A stretch of 64,000 nt of DNA. Source: Blakeslea trispora. Taxonomy: Eukaryota > Mucoromycota > Mucoromycetes > Mucorales > Choanephoraceae. A program made the position numbers and the translations under genes. The DNA lies in NCBI GenBank assembly GCA_025331445.1, contig JAIWNE010000098.1, positions 1 to 64,000 on the forward strand, read 5' to 3'. Under the pieces are notes generated by a model. It searched no databases, was not told the DNA's origin, and worked only from the letters and a program-made list of their open reading frames with translations. Shown piece by piece: positions 11,432 through 24,512 of this stretch (position 1 is the first letter of the stretch; each line of letters opens with the position of its first letter).

Positions 11432-14400
11432 TTATTTGGTAAAGCATTTTTGAATATCTTCATTGCTTACAAATTCACCTCCACCATCTGCTATAGTAGA
11501 CAACACTTGATTACCTGAATGATCTCGTTTTACTTCCTGAATACGTTCTTCAATCGTATCTTGTACAATATACCAAAACACATGCGTCTAAGAAATAAAA
11601 TCAATAACTAAGCTATATAAGACACGGATTTCATTTTACCTCTTTTGTTTGACCAATACGATGAACACGACTGATCGCTTGTTTCTCCAAGGACGTGTTC
11701 AGAACAGGTTCTACAATAAAGACAGTATGAGCAGCTACTAGTGTCAGACCACTCGATTGACTGCGTGCATGCAGCAGAATCACATCCATATCCGGATCAT
11801 TTTGAAACTTGGTCACGTTATTTCTGTTCAGGGCTGCACTCGTATTTAAACCAATAAAATTAATGCCGTTCGTCTTGAGACCCTTTTTTAACATCTCGAG
11901 TACTTTGGTCCATTGTGAAAAGACAACACATTTCTCACCCTTCACAGTCTTGATATATTTGATGTGACGTACAATCGCATCCAATTTAGCACCCTGACCT
12001 TCAATAATACACTGCTTCTCAATGTCCTTCATCAAGTTAGCTGTCTTTACTTGGTCTGTATCTGAATTGGCTGTTGTGTTGATGACAGTGGGATCATCCT
12101 TTTGATGGATCTCGGTTCGTCTATAAGCTATAAAGTGTATATATAAGTATACCTCCAGATTGAATTCATCACTCTATTCACTTTACATATCGTATACCAT
12201 TCATTGATTCGTACAGGCGAGTTACAGGTGTGACATTTTTGACTGGTCTTGAACCATTTGGCACCACAATCTAGGCAACAGACATGGCCACAATAGGTCA
12301 TGATGCCCTTTTCAAAAGTATCTTGACAGATTAAGCATTCCTTGGATTCCCTGTTGTTGAGTGATGTTTGTTCTTCAAGCAATGTCTTGAAGTATAATGT
12401 CCTTGATTTGCCTTGAGCTATCTTTTCTTTTAGCTTCTCTAATGCAACATCCAGCTTTTCAATTTCCTCTTGAGGGTGATCATGTGACCAAGCCTATCAT
12501 CGTAATATAATAAATAAAGAGAAGCCCGTCTTTAACTTTTATTCTTCTTACCATCAATGTATCAGAAATCATTTGAAGATACTTGTAATAAGCAATTCGA
12601 CTATTAAATAATTGGTTCATTTTCTTGAAATCACTATACACAAAATAGATAGGAAATAAGCATTAAACCTTTTCATGTATCCTTCCTTTTTCTTTCTTTT
12701 ACCCTTCTAAATAATCTATCAATTTGTGCTGATGAGATAAACGAGAGACTATATGCTGATGCTCGATATCAACGAGTCTATAGAATGTGGCATGATCTCT
12801 ATTCAGTCGTTGTTTTAAGGCTCTGAGTTCACTCTCGACATCTTTAATACATTCAACTTCAAAACCAGGAGACTTGAGTTGGTTTCTAAATGCCTTTTCA
12901 ACTCGTTCAATCGACTTGGCTTCATCACTCATCATCATCAAGCCTTCCGTTGGCACAGTATCATGCGTGTTGACTGTGCTGCCTCTAATGATGAATCTTC
13001 GATCCTCTAAAAGATATTGATAGGCAGAGAGATAGACTTGACACATCTCCTGTTCAATCAGCGAACTTTCGTACTCATCACCTGTCACTTTCTCCGTCTC
13101 GCTCTGATTGTCTACCAGAGGCTTATTTAACAAGGGAATGATTTGTTGTCTAAGATAGAGAATCTTTTGGAATTGACGGTCCAGCACATCACCTAGCCCT
13201 TTAACATTTTCCAACGTGTTGATATCAGAAGCTCTCTGACTCAAGCCGGGACCCATACTCTCGTTATCACTTTCTTCCAAATTCTGAGGATTGTCACTAT
13301 CGCTATCATGAGTTGGATCGTCTTCATATTCAACTTGATCAAGCAGACCAACATCAAACTCTCGAGCACCAAGCAAATAATCATCTTTTAGCTCAACACG
13401 ATAGATGATTCTTTCAAGCTCCTGCATCAATTCAAGCACTCGAGCAGTATGGCTTTCCATGAGAGACTGACGTAATTGACTAGCTTTCTCATAATAGACC
13501 TCTTCTTGTGTTTGCTTTTCGAGGACATGGCACACGCCTGCTGCATAAAAGTAGAATCGATGGAGTAACATTTGCCATCGAAAGGTTTGTCGTACCACAT
13601 TGTTCTTCTCTATTTCGCTTAGGTCTGACAGGTTAGATTTGAGCCTTCGGTAAGAGGACACTAGTTGCTCTACTGAAACCAGCTGGGATTCATAGAGAGA
13701 GAGGGCCTTTGACCATGACTGAAGGCATTCATACATACCTCCCCTTTTCAATTGATTGTTATAATAGGCGTACTGGTTGTTATCCAGCTGTTCTTTAGCT
13801 GAATGACTCATATGCTCCAACACTTGGTCCATGGATTGAATCTTTTTCGAGTTGTATCCAGTAGGTTGATAGCCTAATCGCATAGTGGCATTGGTGATCA
13901 TGGATGGGTGAATACAGGCTTGTCGAAGGGCCAAGAGCCATTGACGCATCTTGAGACGAAGGGAATGGTAAGTCTGAGCAGTGGATTCAGATGCGTCCTC
14001 AGGTAAAGTCCAACCGATACTATCAAACCAGTCGAGCCGAAGCACACTTTGGCAATCACGCCATAAATCTTCGTAGTAGTGTTGCTCTACAGTAGAGAAG
14101 GGAATATGAACCACATGATGCGATTGTGGAGGGATGTGAATTTGACCTTTCAATTCGGCCTTTAGGTTGCGACGTATAGTAGCCTTGGCAAATTGATAGA
14201 AATGAGATCGATGCTGAAGGTCTTTGGATAGCCTGTTGAACTGTTGGGGTCTGATCAAGGTCGTTTCTAGTTCAAGAAAGTCATAAAGGCTGTAAAGTTG
14301 AGAAAGATCGTTCTTGACAGGTGTACCCGTGACAGCCCAACGATACCAACTGGGGATCAATTTGGCCACAGCAGAGACATGGCTTAGGCCAGCTTCAATC

Positions 14401-16063
14401 ATTTGCGCTTCATCCAGAATACAACGGAACCAACAGATAGATACCAGAGGGCTCATCTGATACTTGCGCTTATAGCTCACGCCTGATCTTTGAGGTCGTT
14501 TTGGAAGAGGCTTGGTGTAATAGATTTCATGTTTGAATGCTTCATAGTGAGTCAAGACAATATCGTACTGAAGTAGATTGTTGCGATCCATATCAGGGTG
14601 TACACGGCGACCTTGATAAACGAAATAAGATAGTTTGGGTGCATGTTTCTCTATCTCGGAACACCATTGAGAAATGATAGGCCCTGGTGCAATGATTAAT
14701 GTACTAGGCGAGATCAAAAGGTCATCATCTTCTTTTTGAGGGTGGAATGGGTCTAGTTTATTGAGCTTGTGCTTTGCGATCAAAGCCAACACACTTTCAA
14801 AAGAGAATAATTTTTTTTTTTAGCTAAAACCTCTTGTCGATGATTCAATTGACTTTACCTAACAGTTTTTCCTAAACCCATTTCATCAGCCAAGATACCA
14901 CCTCGAAAAGATTTTCTAATCAATTTGCTTATCTCTAAGCGGCTTGTCATCACTTTGTCTGTAAGTACATTAGGATAGTTTCCTCTTTCGCGATCGATAT
15001 GACTTCCTGCATAGAGAAGAGGAAGGTGGCTAAAAATATTATTGTCAGGTTGTACAAGGCCCTTGTCATCGGCATAATGGGCTTCACGAGCCATCATCCA
15101 CTCTACATTTTGTGATTGAAAAGGCGTCAATCGAGCACGGATAGAAGGCGATAGATAGTTGGATGAGACTGTATTGGATACGGGTGGTTGAAGATAAGAC
15201 AGAAACGACTCCACAGAATGATGACTAGGTATGTTTGTTAAAGAGGGTGGGGATACGGTGCAGGTTGGATCGTAATCGGCCAGAGTGACAGGTATCGATA
15301 GTGATGGCTGTACAGGAGGAGATGCATTGGATGTACGGTCTTGAGCAGGTTCAGGTGTGGGTTGTTTAGAGGTACTTGCTTGATCTTTGGCATCCATTGG
15401 TGGTGCAGGAGGATCAGTCTTGCGCAGCTGAGGTGTGACAGGTAAAGGAGGTGTGAAACCTAATTTTTTTGACAAGGCCTTCATGAAAGGTGTCTTTTGG
15501 TTCGATCCAGCAGAACGATCAAATGAGATGGATAGACAGAGAGGTGTGTTCTGTTGATAGGAAGAGGTCAACTGTATCCGAGTTGCTTCAATCTGCTTTG
15601 TATGCATGGCAAATACAAGGGCCATGAGTAACTGAGGCTCACTGTCAATGCGTTCCGTGTCTTGTTCACGGAACTCGTTTGGCATCACCATACATTCCTT
15701 TTCAACCAACAACAGAGGACCAGAGGACTGATCTAGTTTTAAAAAAATCTGTAAAGATCCAAATCGACAATCGTCCAGAGAAGTATAGTGACCCTTGACA
15801 AGGAGAGATTGATGTTGATAATTGGATAGTTCGGATGCCAATTGTTTTTGTGTTGCCATATCAACATCGTCTAATTTAAAGGGAAACTCGACCTTATGCT
15901 CATGGTGGAGTGTTGGAGACGTGACTAGTGCAGGTGTTCCATTCTCTAGTTTTATCTTCTTACGTTGCTTGTCTCTCTCTGTCTCTAGTAAATCCTCTTG
16001 AAGTCTGTCAAGAAATTCAAAAAGAGCCTGTGTCTTTCCTGTAGCTCCAGTAATGACTGACAT
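11432..16063 (-). CDS. SHPRH/Irc20-type SNF2 ATPase with RING finger
   Basis: Six exons (16063-14859, 14793-12703, 12633-12552, 12493-12153, 12120-11640, 11587-11432) give about 1451 residues. The start MSVITGATGK lies just downstream of repeat copy B. Walker A (DEMGLGKT) ends exon 1 near residue 400. The Walker B box is DEAQ (about residue 530), the variant typical of SHPRH, followed by VTGTPVKNDLSQLY. A helical insert of several hundred residues carries an acidic stretch (YEDDPTHDSDSDN). A C3HC4 RING (CLICQDTF...YCGHVCC...CHTC) sits near residues 1165-1205, between the helicase lobes, and the C-terminal lobe keeps QAISRVHRIGQ. Such proteins act as E3 ubiquitin ligases and DNA translocases in replication stress and recombination. 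Family is firm; orthology to Irc20 or SHPRH is likely. Confidence 0.9.
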
Positions 16064-16129
16064 AATATGGAAAGACAGAAAAAAAAAGGAATTTATATTT
16101 TTTATGTTCCAAAGTTGGAAATATAAGGG

Positions 16130-16902
16130 TGGGGCTGCTGTGTTGGGGGGACTACTCCGCCGGTAGTAAGCGACATGATTGGGTACTGTTAGCCAATAGA
16201 AATTATTATTACCGTCGCTCATTTAAGCTTTTGCATATAATTTTTTGATGAGTGAGCTCAAGTAGAACACTACAAACCATCAGACCATCAGACCATCAAA
16301 CCATCAGGCCATCAAAGCTCTCTCTTTGTTCTACCAAAGAGATCCAACAAGAAAAATTCAGCAATTGCAAGCTTGTTCGACTACAAATAAGAAACGAAAG
16401 TGAGCAAGGCAATCAAGCTAACGAAGTAAGCTTTGTCTTAGAAGCGAAGCCAGTAACGCCCTGCAATCCTTACATGAGCTGTATTTCGTTAAAGGAACAC
16501 TGTTAGAGGAGTCAATGAAAGACATGCTCTCGAGTAACATTGTTTTGGATGAGCATTTTGAGGGCCTTCTGACTTGCTTGACAGAATGAATGGCGCATTC
16601 CACTGCTTGAACCCTGAATGCCCGTTTGTCACGAATGGTTGTAGGGTAAGTGGCCGTGACAAGCTGTCTGCCCTTGCTATTGTCATTTCTGGAATTACAA
16701 CTTTGCTCTTTCAGCAAACTCTCCCTGCTTTCTCAAGAGCCATTGGTCACTCTAACACTGAACTGCACAACAAAACAGCATCCTTTTGTACAGGAAGCGG
16801 TGTATTGGCTGCACGCGAAGCTTGATGAACAAGGTTGTGAGTGTTGCATAAACTTCGACTGTCTTAAAGTGCTAAGTCTTCTCTCCCCCCCAGACATGAC
16901 AG
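16130..16902. repeat. Dispersed direct repeat, copy B
   Basis: Second copy of the 9.4-10.13 kb repeat, same orientation. The core 16316-16902 matches copy A almost base for base. The outer part starts 67 bp upstream of the SNF2 start codon and has an extra short tandem of CATCAGAC-like units (about 16277-16313) absent from copy A. Inverted CCAAT boxes in the outer part (minus-strand TATTGGCTAA) suit promoter use by the minus-strand SNF2 gene. Sequence beyond 16902 is unrelated to that beyond 10130. Confidence 0.85.
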
Positions 16903-17396
16903 CCAAGTCGATCTGAATCGCGTAACCATGAGGATGAACAGGTCTATTGATTAGAGCAGTCAAAAGCCTTCTTCTTGTTCAGCCATTACACTACTGATAT
17001 ATTTCTTTTCCAGTGCGTGTATCATCCTCTGCAAGCTCTATCTATTTGTCTATAGGCTAATTGTTATCCTTCTCTCATTTTGACTGACATTGTTAAAATA
17101 ACTTTTGTTTTTGAATTCTGTAGCAAATCAAGTGAGTTTAATAATTCTCTCCTTTGGAATAGGAAAAAATACCTTGCTAACTTCTCCAACTACTTTATAT
17201 AATACGTAAACCAAGAATAAGCACAAGTGAGTAGAGTACACACAAGAGGAAAAAGCTGTACGCAAGGCCCTTTTCACTTTAAATTTATAAAAGTAGGCTT
17301 GACTGATTTATCGATGTCTTTGAGTATATGTTACAATAAAGTATATATGCATATGAATGTAATCTATAATATATGCTTATCTATGGCCTATCAGAT

Positions 17397-18120
17397 TTAC
17401 TCAGTGTTGGCAACTAAAGAAAAGGCAGTTAGAGATGTCAATCAACTCAATTAAGCTGTACTTACATCCAATAACACCACATGCCCAACGTTTTCCAGAG
17501 TTACCAGTTAATGGAGACATTGGGCTATTACCCAAACCGAGATCATCCTCATCAGCATGAATGGCAATACCACGACTAAATTGTACAGAAGACGTGTGAC
17601 TAAAAGCAATCAGGGCTTATATCAGCTCACCTACCCTATAGCAGAGAACTTTCCGCTCAAAAAGATCAAGTCACTGGTAACTTCCATATGGGCTTTACCA
17701 TGCTTGTCGGCATAAACATTACCAAGATCACCAGCATGTCTTTTCTTGAATGTAACATCACCATGGGTTCTGTTGAACGGATTGAAGTGAGGACCTGTCT
17801 TTTCACAGCCTGTTTAAGGAAAAGTCAGTCAACTCAATCATCCCATCTTCATTTGTCTTTTTACCTTCAGCGAGATCTCCAAATTCATGAATATGGATAC
17901 CATGTTTGCCTTCACTAAGACCTTCAAAGTCAATGATGACATGAGTAGGAGAGTGGTAATCTTTTTGAGTGAGCTTGACAGTGCCCAAAATGAGACCATT
18001 AGATTCAGTGTTGGCACCAAAAATATAGGCAACAGCCTCAATGGGTTTAGCAACACTAACAGTAGTTCCAAAGAGAACAGCAGCTATGGCAGCAGTAGCA
18101 GTGAGTTTAGAAAAGAACAT
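17397..18120 (-). CDS. Cu/Zn superoxide dismutase, probably secreted
   Basis: Four exons (18120-17865, 17809-17635, 17599-17466, 17413-17397) encode 193 residues. The last exon is only 17 nt and finishes GVIGFANTE. A hydrophobic N-terminus (MFFSKLTATAAIAAVLFGTT, then VSVAKP) looks like a signal peptide, which ordinary cytosolic SOD1 lacks. Metal-site signatures are all present: HIHEFGD (Cu ligands), GC followed by GPHFNP, HAGDLGN (bridging His and Zn ligands), AIHADEDDLG and the second disulfide Cys in WACGVIG. The enzyme converts superoxide to oxygen and hydrogen peroxide, here probably at the cell surface or in the wall. The fold is certain; location is inferred from the leader. Confidence 0.92.
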
Positions 18121-19079
18121 TGTTATTTAAATGGATGAGGAAGTAGAGAATAATGATTTTGATTAGATTCGAATTAGCTTTTTATATGTTTTTGTTATTC
18201 AATTGACAGCTGCCTTGTCTTTTGGCGCAGAAGGTCACATGTAGCTTATTGGCTGAGGAAACGAGGCAAAGACAAGGGAAACATGGTTCGGTAAACAAAT
18301 GCTCATTCAAGCGCGATAAGTGCGTAGTCGTCTATTTATTTACAATCTCTGTGCTGAAATGAAATATGACACCAAACAAGATAGGTTTGGTTATGATAGT
18401 CTATGCTGTCAAAGACAAGAAGATACATATGAAACTTGCTGAAAAATAAAATATCTGAAGTTTTATGCTTTCTTTCTTTAAAAATAATCAAATCTAGAAA
18501 TAACCTAGAGTTGTGTAACAAACAGAAAGACAAAGTTGAAAAAGTAGAAAAACGACTCTCATGACAGTCATCCCAAAGACAGTCATCACAGAGTCAGCCA
18601 ATTTTACTATCACGAGATAAAACAGTACGGCTTTGATTTTGACCAAAATCAGTGAGCCATCCCAGGGCAAGAGGCTAATACATGGCTTTATTGTTTGCTG
18701 AGACCTTTATTGTTATTTTATTGGATAGGCAAAATGAGGGAAGAAATGATTTACAAGCAGAAATTAATACATGAACCAGAAAATGTCTAGAATAGCTATG
18801 TATGTTTTTTTTCTCTTTTTTTTTTTTTGGAAGCGTTACTTGATAATTTTCAATAGAAAGAAGGTGTATCCCAGTTCATGGTCAAGTCGGTCAATTCGAC
18901 TTTACTAGTTGATAGGATAAAAACTGATAGTAGACTAGTAATTTTTTTTTTTGGGATAAATCTATGTCCATATTTTACTTTCTTTCTTTTTCTTCAAAGT
19001 CCTTTAAATGTCATCAAGAGGAAGAAAAAGACTAGATATATAAAAGGAAAAGGAGTTTAAGAGAATCGAGGGTAATGAA
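18121..19079. other. Intergenic interval
   Basis: Upstream region of the superoxide dismutase gene followed by AT-rich sequence with T tracts near 18806-18829. No gene or structured RNA is supported. The retroelement relic begins at its right end. Confidence 0.5.
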
Positions 19080-20470
19080 AGAGTTATACGTAACATTGGT
19101 TATCGAGACTAAGAAAGTGACGGGTGGCAATGGAAATTGCAGCTGTAGTTGTCTTGAAAAATGAAAAGTCAATGGGTCTGCCAGATACCTAAGGGAGTAC
19201 AGGCGAATTTTTTTCTACAGATAAGGATGGCAATGGGAGGGAAGTATGGCAGAGGCTAGTGGTGGGGATGAATATGTAAACACAGGCGAGAATGCGGGGG
19301 ATATTAGATGGAACAAGTCGGACCAATGGATAACGAAAGTAGATAGAATCGCTGACCGGACCGAAAGTTTTGAGGGACAGAAGAAGAAGAAGCGGTCGAT
19401 GGAGTCTTCTGTAGTAAGATAAACTGGGCATCCGAAGTCGGGAAAGGAGAAAAGGTTTAGGGCGTGGAGGACAGAGCGATAAGAGATTTTTCTATGAAGA
19501 AGGCGAAACCAGATTGTGCGAATGGATAGAGACCAAAAGGTGAATCAATTGGTTGGGGGGAGAGAATAGTCGAGGGTGTAGAGCTGAGAGGACGAATGAT
19601 TGTCTTGTAGGATTGGATAGAAGTAGCCGGTTGTCGATAAGTAGGAGGAAAGCAAAGGAAACTGTGAATGAACGGGGCTAAAATAATGGTGGGGAGGGGA
19701 GAAGTGGGTAAAAACTTGAGAGCAGACATGCAACTATGTTGAAAGAAAGGAAGGAGCGTATAGGTAGAGGACTGAAAAGCAAAGAACGCCTGATGGGCGA
19801 GTCGAGATTGCTTGACATCAGGGAATGGCGGTTGACGAGGTATTAGGTGTAGTAAATTCGAATCGAAAACAAAGAGATCAGAGCAAGGGAGAGGATGGAG
19901 GTTAAGTTGATGATGACGAAGGTCAGAGGTATTTGAAGAGTCGGTAATAAGGTCGGGAGAAGGTGATGGGTAGGAAACGGCGGAAAGGAAAGGGATAGAA
20001 AGACAAGTGATGGGATCTAAAAAACGATTATCTAAAGATTTGGGAATTGAGTCTATTACCTGAATGAGAGAGGAGAGTGAGGTATAGAGGGGCGATAAGG
20101 AAAGTGGCTAGCGAGGCGGCATTGGGGGAACAGGAGATAGAACTGAAAGAAGGAAACACGATAGAACGGCAGAACCAGTCAAAGGTATAGCGAAGGAGAG
20201 ACGATGAGGTGAGAGGATTAGAAGGGGAGCGTTTATCCTGCCAAGACAGAATGTTGTAGTGAGCCAGGAATTGTAGCCACTTATCGTGCGGTAGACTGGA
20301 CAAAGATATTGCCACTGTTTTGTGTAAATCGAGGTGTGCTTTGAAAGCAGAACTATCTATACTGATAGCTATCTGGAGGCGATCAAAGTCGCTGAGTGCA
20401 CTGAGGAAGGTCAAAGCGTCATTGGTATATGCTAATATTTTAACAGCAGTAGGAGTGCTTCAAATTGATT
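19080..20470 (-). pseudogene. Decayed non-LTR (LINE) retrotransposon, RT C-terminal part
   Basis: On the minus strand, reading frames shift repeatedly but together spell the 3' half of a LINE ORF2. Near 20440 the RT catalytic motif reads ILAYTNDALTFLS, in the place of the usual Y-x-DD box, so one Asp is replaced by Asn and the copy would be inactive even without its frameshifts. Further on come a region with KTVAISLSS and W-FL-HYNILSWQDK, then WFRLLHRKISYRS with a damaged C-P...C zinc-knuckle-like segment (zf-RVT position), and LGIWQTH near the end. Everything upstream of the RT palm is missing. The copy at 50.3 kb belongs to the same general class but is much younger and different in sequence. 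Confidence 0.8.
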
Positions 20471-20998
20471 TTTTTTTAGGGAGGAGCACAAGGCCATTTT
20501 TGTTTAAAGTCCTGCTTCCCAATAATTTCTAAAAGTGTATGTGTTTCTCTTCCTGGTATTCAGTAGTACAAAGAAGCTGATCTAGGGAACTTTTTTTTTC
20601 TTGTTTAATATTGATCTAAGCCATCGTGTGTTTTTTGAAGCAAAGTTTAGATGCTTGACACTCTTTTGAGCAATAAGCTAATAGTTTTGCTTATCAAAAA
20701 AGTTGTCACAAAACAAGTAAAATAAGAGGACTTTATTTTTTTTTTTAATGAGGAGGCTCAAAACACATTTAGATTTTTCTTGGCTCAACAGGCGGGCAAC
20801 TGAGCAAAAAAAGAAATTTTTAAGTTTATGTATTCTTTCCCTTTTTTTTTTTATATTTTTTAATATTTCCCTTTTGTCTCTTTTTTTTTTTTCTTATTTT
20901 CTCAAGACAATAAATATCTTGTTTTATAGGTAAAGAAAAAGTAAACCCACCAATAAAAAACAAACAAAAATATTGTCAAGCCTAACTTTGTAAACTAG
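20471..20998. other. Intergenic interval and RHO1 leader
   Basis: AT-rich sequence with several T8-T12 tracts, ending in the leader of the RHO1 gene. No other gene seen. Confidence 0.5.
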
Positions 20999-21802
<804 letters not shown>

Positions 21803-22148
21803 TAGTTTTTTTTTTTTTTTTTAATTATTATTTTATTATTATATTATTTTGGAAATGGCAGAAAAAAAAAGAACAATATTAGCCCAACATGACTTTGCAA
21901 CAATAAGCTTTGAATCAAAGAGGCATAATCTCTCTTTAAGCAAAAAATAAAAATTTACGCCCAAAGTGTTGTTTTTTTTTCTGCTGTAATGCGATTCTTT
22001 TTTACTCCGATATCAGTTGAGGATGGCGGGGCTGCTGTTACCAAGGTTACACCAAAAACTCCTATGAGTGACACTCCTTTTTTTTATATTTTTTTCTGAT
22101 TTTTATATGTTTATATTTTTTTTTTTAATCTTTTTTTATATATAAAAT

Positions 22149-23151
22149 ATGAGTGATAATAAAAGACCAGCAGAAGAATTAGACAGTCGTTCCTCTCCTC
22201 CTCCTGCTAAACGTGTTCAACATGAAACAAATCACGTGAAAGAGCCTTCCATTTTTAATATTAAGCCTGCAGACGATATCACTAAATATATTGCTGATTT
22301 TATATCGAAATATTGTCATATGGAACATGTGGAGGTAAGATAAGATTTGCGTGTTAATTTATGACAGAATTTAATAATATCAGATTGAAGCCAAATTGGG
22401 TGTACTTGTAGATAAACAGACAAAACAAAGGATAGCCATTGATGCTCTGACCGAAACAAGTAAAAAAAGAAAAAAAAAACTCTATAGAATCTCAACTCAC
22501 CTATTGCTTATTTAGTTATTGATCCCAAATATGCTCGACACTATCGCTTTGAATCTAACATGGCATTAGAGCAGCACCGGCACTTTAATAAGATTTTAAA
22601 CGATCTAGTCAACAAATCTCAAGCCCGCGATTACAAGGTAAACTTACAGATCTTCTTTTTTCTTTCACCAACACTTCTTTATATAGGGTGAACGTATCAA
22701 ATATAGACACACAATAGAAACAGATCGCTTTTATGAAGTCGGACGTCAAAAGTGGAGAGTGACAACAGATAAAGACGGAAAGATCGTGCCAAACGGTGTG
22801 ATTGAAAAACAACGCGTGGCTGATCTCAACATCCACGCTCCTAATCAGCCTTTAGATTACCGCATCTCCATCAACCTCGAAAAACCTCGTTCTAAACCAA
22901 ACACATCACCTAATTTTGAACGCAGCAAGGACAGAATATCCTATCAACATGGTAACATTGCATTTGATCTCACTCAGGTTAAAGGCACAGAAGATACACG
23001 CCATGAACTTGAACTTGAATTTGCTGATGCTACTATCCTGGCACAAGAATTCGCTAGATACAACCGAAAAGAACCTTCTCAATATACACAAATGATAGAA
23101 GCATTGATGAACAACATCCGATTATTGAGTCGTAGTGCATTAAAACAATAA
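22149..23151 (+). CDS. CET1: mRNA capping RNA 5'-triphosphatase (Cet1 type)
   Basis: Four exons (22149-22334, 22384-22459, 22516-22637, 22687-23151) encode 282 residues. The N-terminal 30 residues are polar and proline-rich (SSPPPAKR). The tunnel-type triphosphatase signatures follow: a beta-1 strand with I-EAKLG, R-Y-T-E-Y/F-like KYRHTIETDRFYEV, a basic strand DYRISINLEKP, RSKDRISYQH, and the acidic metal-binding strand HELELEF. This metal-dependent enzyme removes the gamma phosphate of nascent transcripts before guanylyl transfer; the fold is fungal/protist-specific and unlike the metazoan enzyme. It is shorter than yeast Cet1 because the long N-terminal extension is lacking. Confidence is high. 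Confidence 0.9.
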
Positions 23152-23197
23152 TAACAATAAAAGGGCTCTGTTGGTATCCCCCTCTCTCTTTTTTTAT

Positions 23198-24032
23198 TCA
23201 ATTTTTTACAATTTCAGGTTGTGGAGGAGCAGGTGTTTTGGGTGCAATCAAAATTGCTTTTTTGGCAGGCATAGTGGGTGGTGTCTTGGATGCCATCCAA
23301 TCATACCATTGCTGTGGCTTACGTCTACGTAGGAAGGCAACGATGATCACGGTCATGTTATCGCATCCAATACCTGACATATTACCACTTTCTGCTAAAC
23401 AGTAATCCATCAGTTCCTCACAGATAGGTCCTAATGATTTATGCTCGCATAGTTTACAGCGAATAAAATCAACCACTTGTTGGCTATTAAGACAGTCCCA
23501 AATGCCATCACAAGCCAATACAACAAATTCATCATGATCTGTCAATAAATGTTCTGAAATATCAGGTTCAGCTAGAATGATAACAAGTAAGTCACATGAT
23601 TTCCTCCTTTCTCTTTCTCTCTCTCTCTCTTACCTGTTACAGCTTGAAGATCTGGGGTTAATTGGGTATTTTGTTTGAATTTAAAGTCACCTATAGCTCT
23701 TGATAAGGCTAAGCTACCTTTTTTTGTATTGATCATTAAAAGAAGAAAAGTAAACTATCTGTTCAAGTGTAAGAAGATCATTTAGCTTACCATTGACACG
23801 TCCATTTTCTACATAGGCACCAGCCTGTTTGATTCTTTGTTCTTCTTTGTAATGCTTTGGCTTATGGTCTTGAGATAAAGGAATTGCTTTACCATTCTTT
23901 GTGCTGATGACAGCTCTTGAATCACCTGCATTACTGACATATAATACATTGTTGCTTGGCAACATAGCTACTGTTGCAGTACAGCCTATATTACTTTCTA
24001 CGTATTGTGGATCTATAGCATGACACGTCAGT

Positions 24033-24063
<31 letters not shown>

Positions 24064-24512
24064 TTTATTCATTTTCTTACCTTTGGCTAGATCTACATCC
24101 ATGGAATGATATCCTATCCGAATAGCCTCTTTATATCTTCCATTTTGAAAAGAGGGTGAATTCATAATCTTTTCATATAAATTTGTACCACAGAATTTGG
24201 CAACAGCATCACCTAACAATACAGAGTTACACGCATACATCTTTGTGTTTCTGTCTGATTCCTTACCTCCATGACCATCAAATACGCCAAAATAACTTGT
24301 TCCAGTATCTTTATAACAAGGAATAGTTGTATGTGCATCTTCCATGCCTAATGATATTATATATTAGATCAACTCAATTTAGGCTATCTATTTCAAATTG
24401 ATATCTTACTTGTTCTCCATCCTTGCATACAAGACGCGCCATACATGACACGCTTGTCATTGCCTTCTGAGGTTGATTTGGTGGTGACAGGATCTGATAA
24501 AGTTTGTCCCAT
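23198..24512 (-). CDS. PP2C-type protein phosphatase (Ptc2/3-like)
   Basis: Six exons (24512-24410, 24347-24267, 24212-24081, 24012-23791, 23717-23634, 23571-23198) give 331 residues. It opens MGQTLSDPVTTK, with Gly2 suitable for N-myristoylation, as in PPM1A/Ptc2 relatives. Core motifs follow in order: GWRTSMEDAH, FGVFDGHGG, a SNAGDSRAV motif, LSQDHKP, LALSRAIGDF, and EFVVLACDGIWD plus GCDNMTVIIV. The metal-binding Asp residues of DGHGG, DG and DN are all present. Such Mg/Mn-dependent Ser/Thr phosphatases dampen stress MAP kinase and checkpoint signalling. The first and third introns carry CT or CA microsatellites. The short C-terminal tail is proline-rich without a known domain. Confidence 0.92.
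24035..24063. repeat. (CA)n microsatellite inside a PP2C intron
   Basis: About 14 CA units within the third intron of the phosphatase gene. A second GT/CA run at about 24517-24536 lies just upstream of the same gene's start codon. Confidence 0.9.

Noticed and set aside
22020..22050. GGGGCTGCTGTTACC near the capping gene resembles the start of the 9.4/16.1 kb repeats
   Set aside because: Similarity stops after about 12 bp, so it is probably chance.
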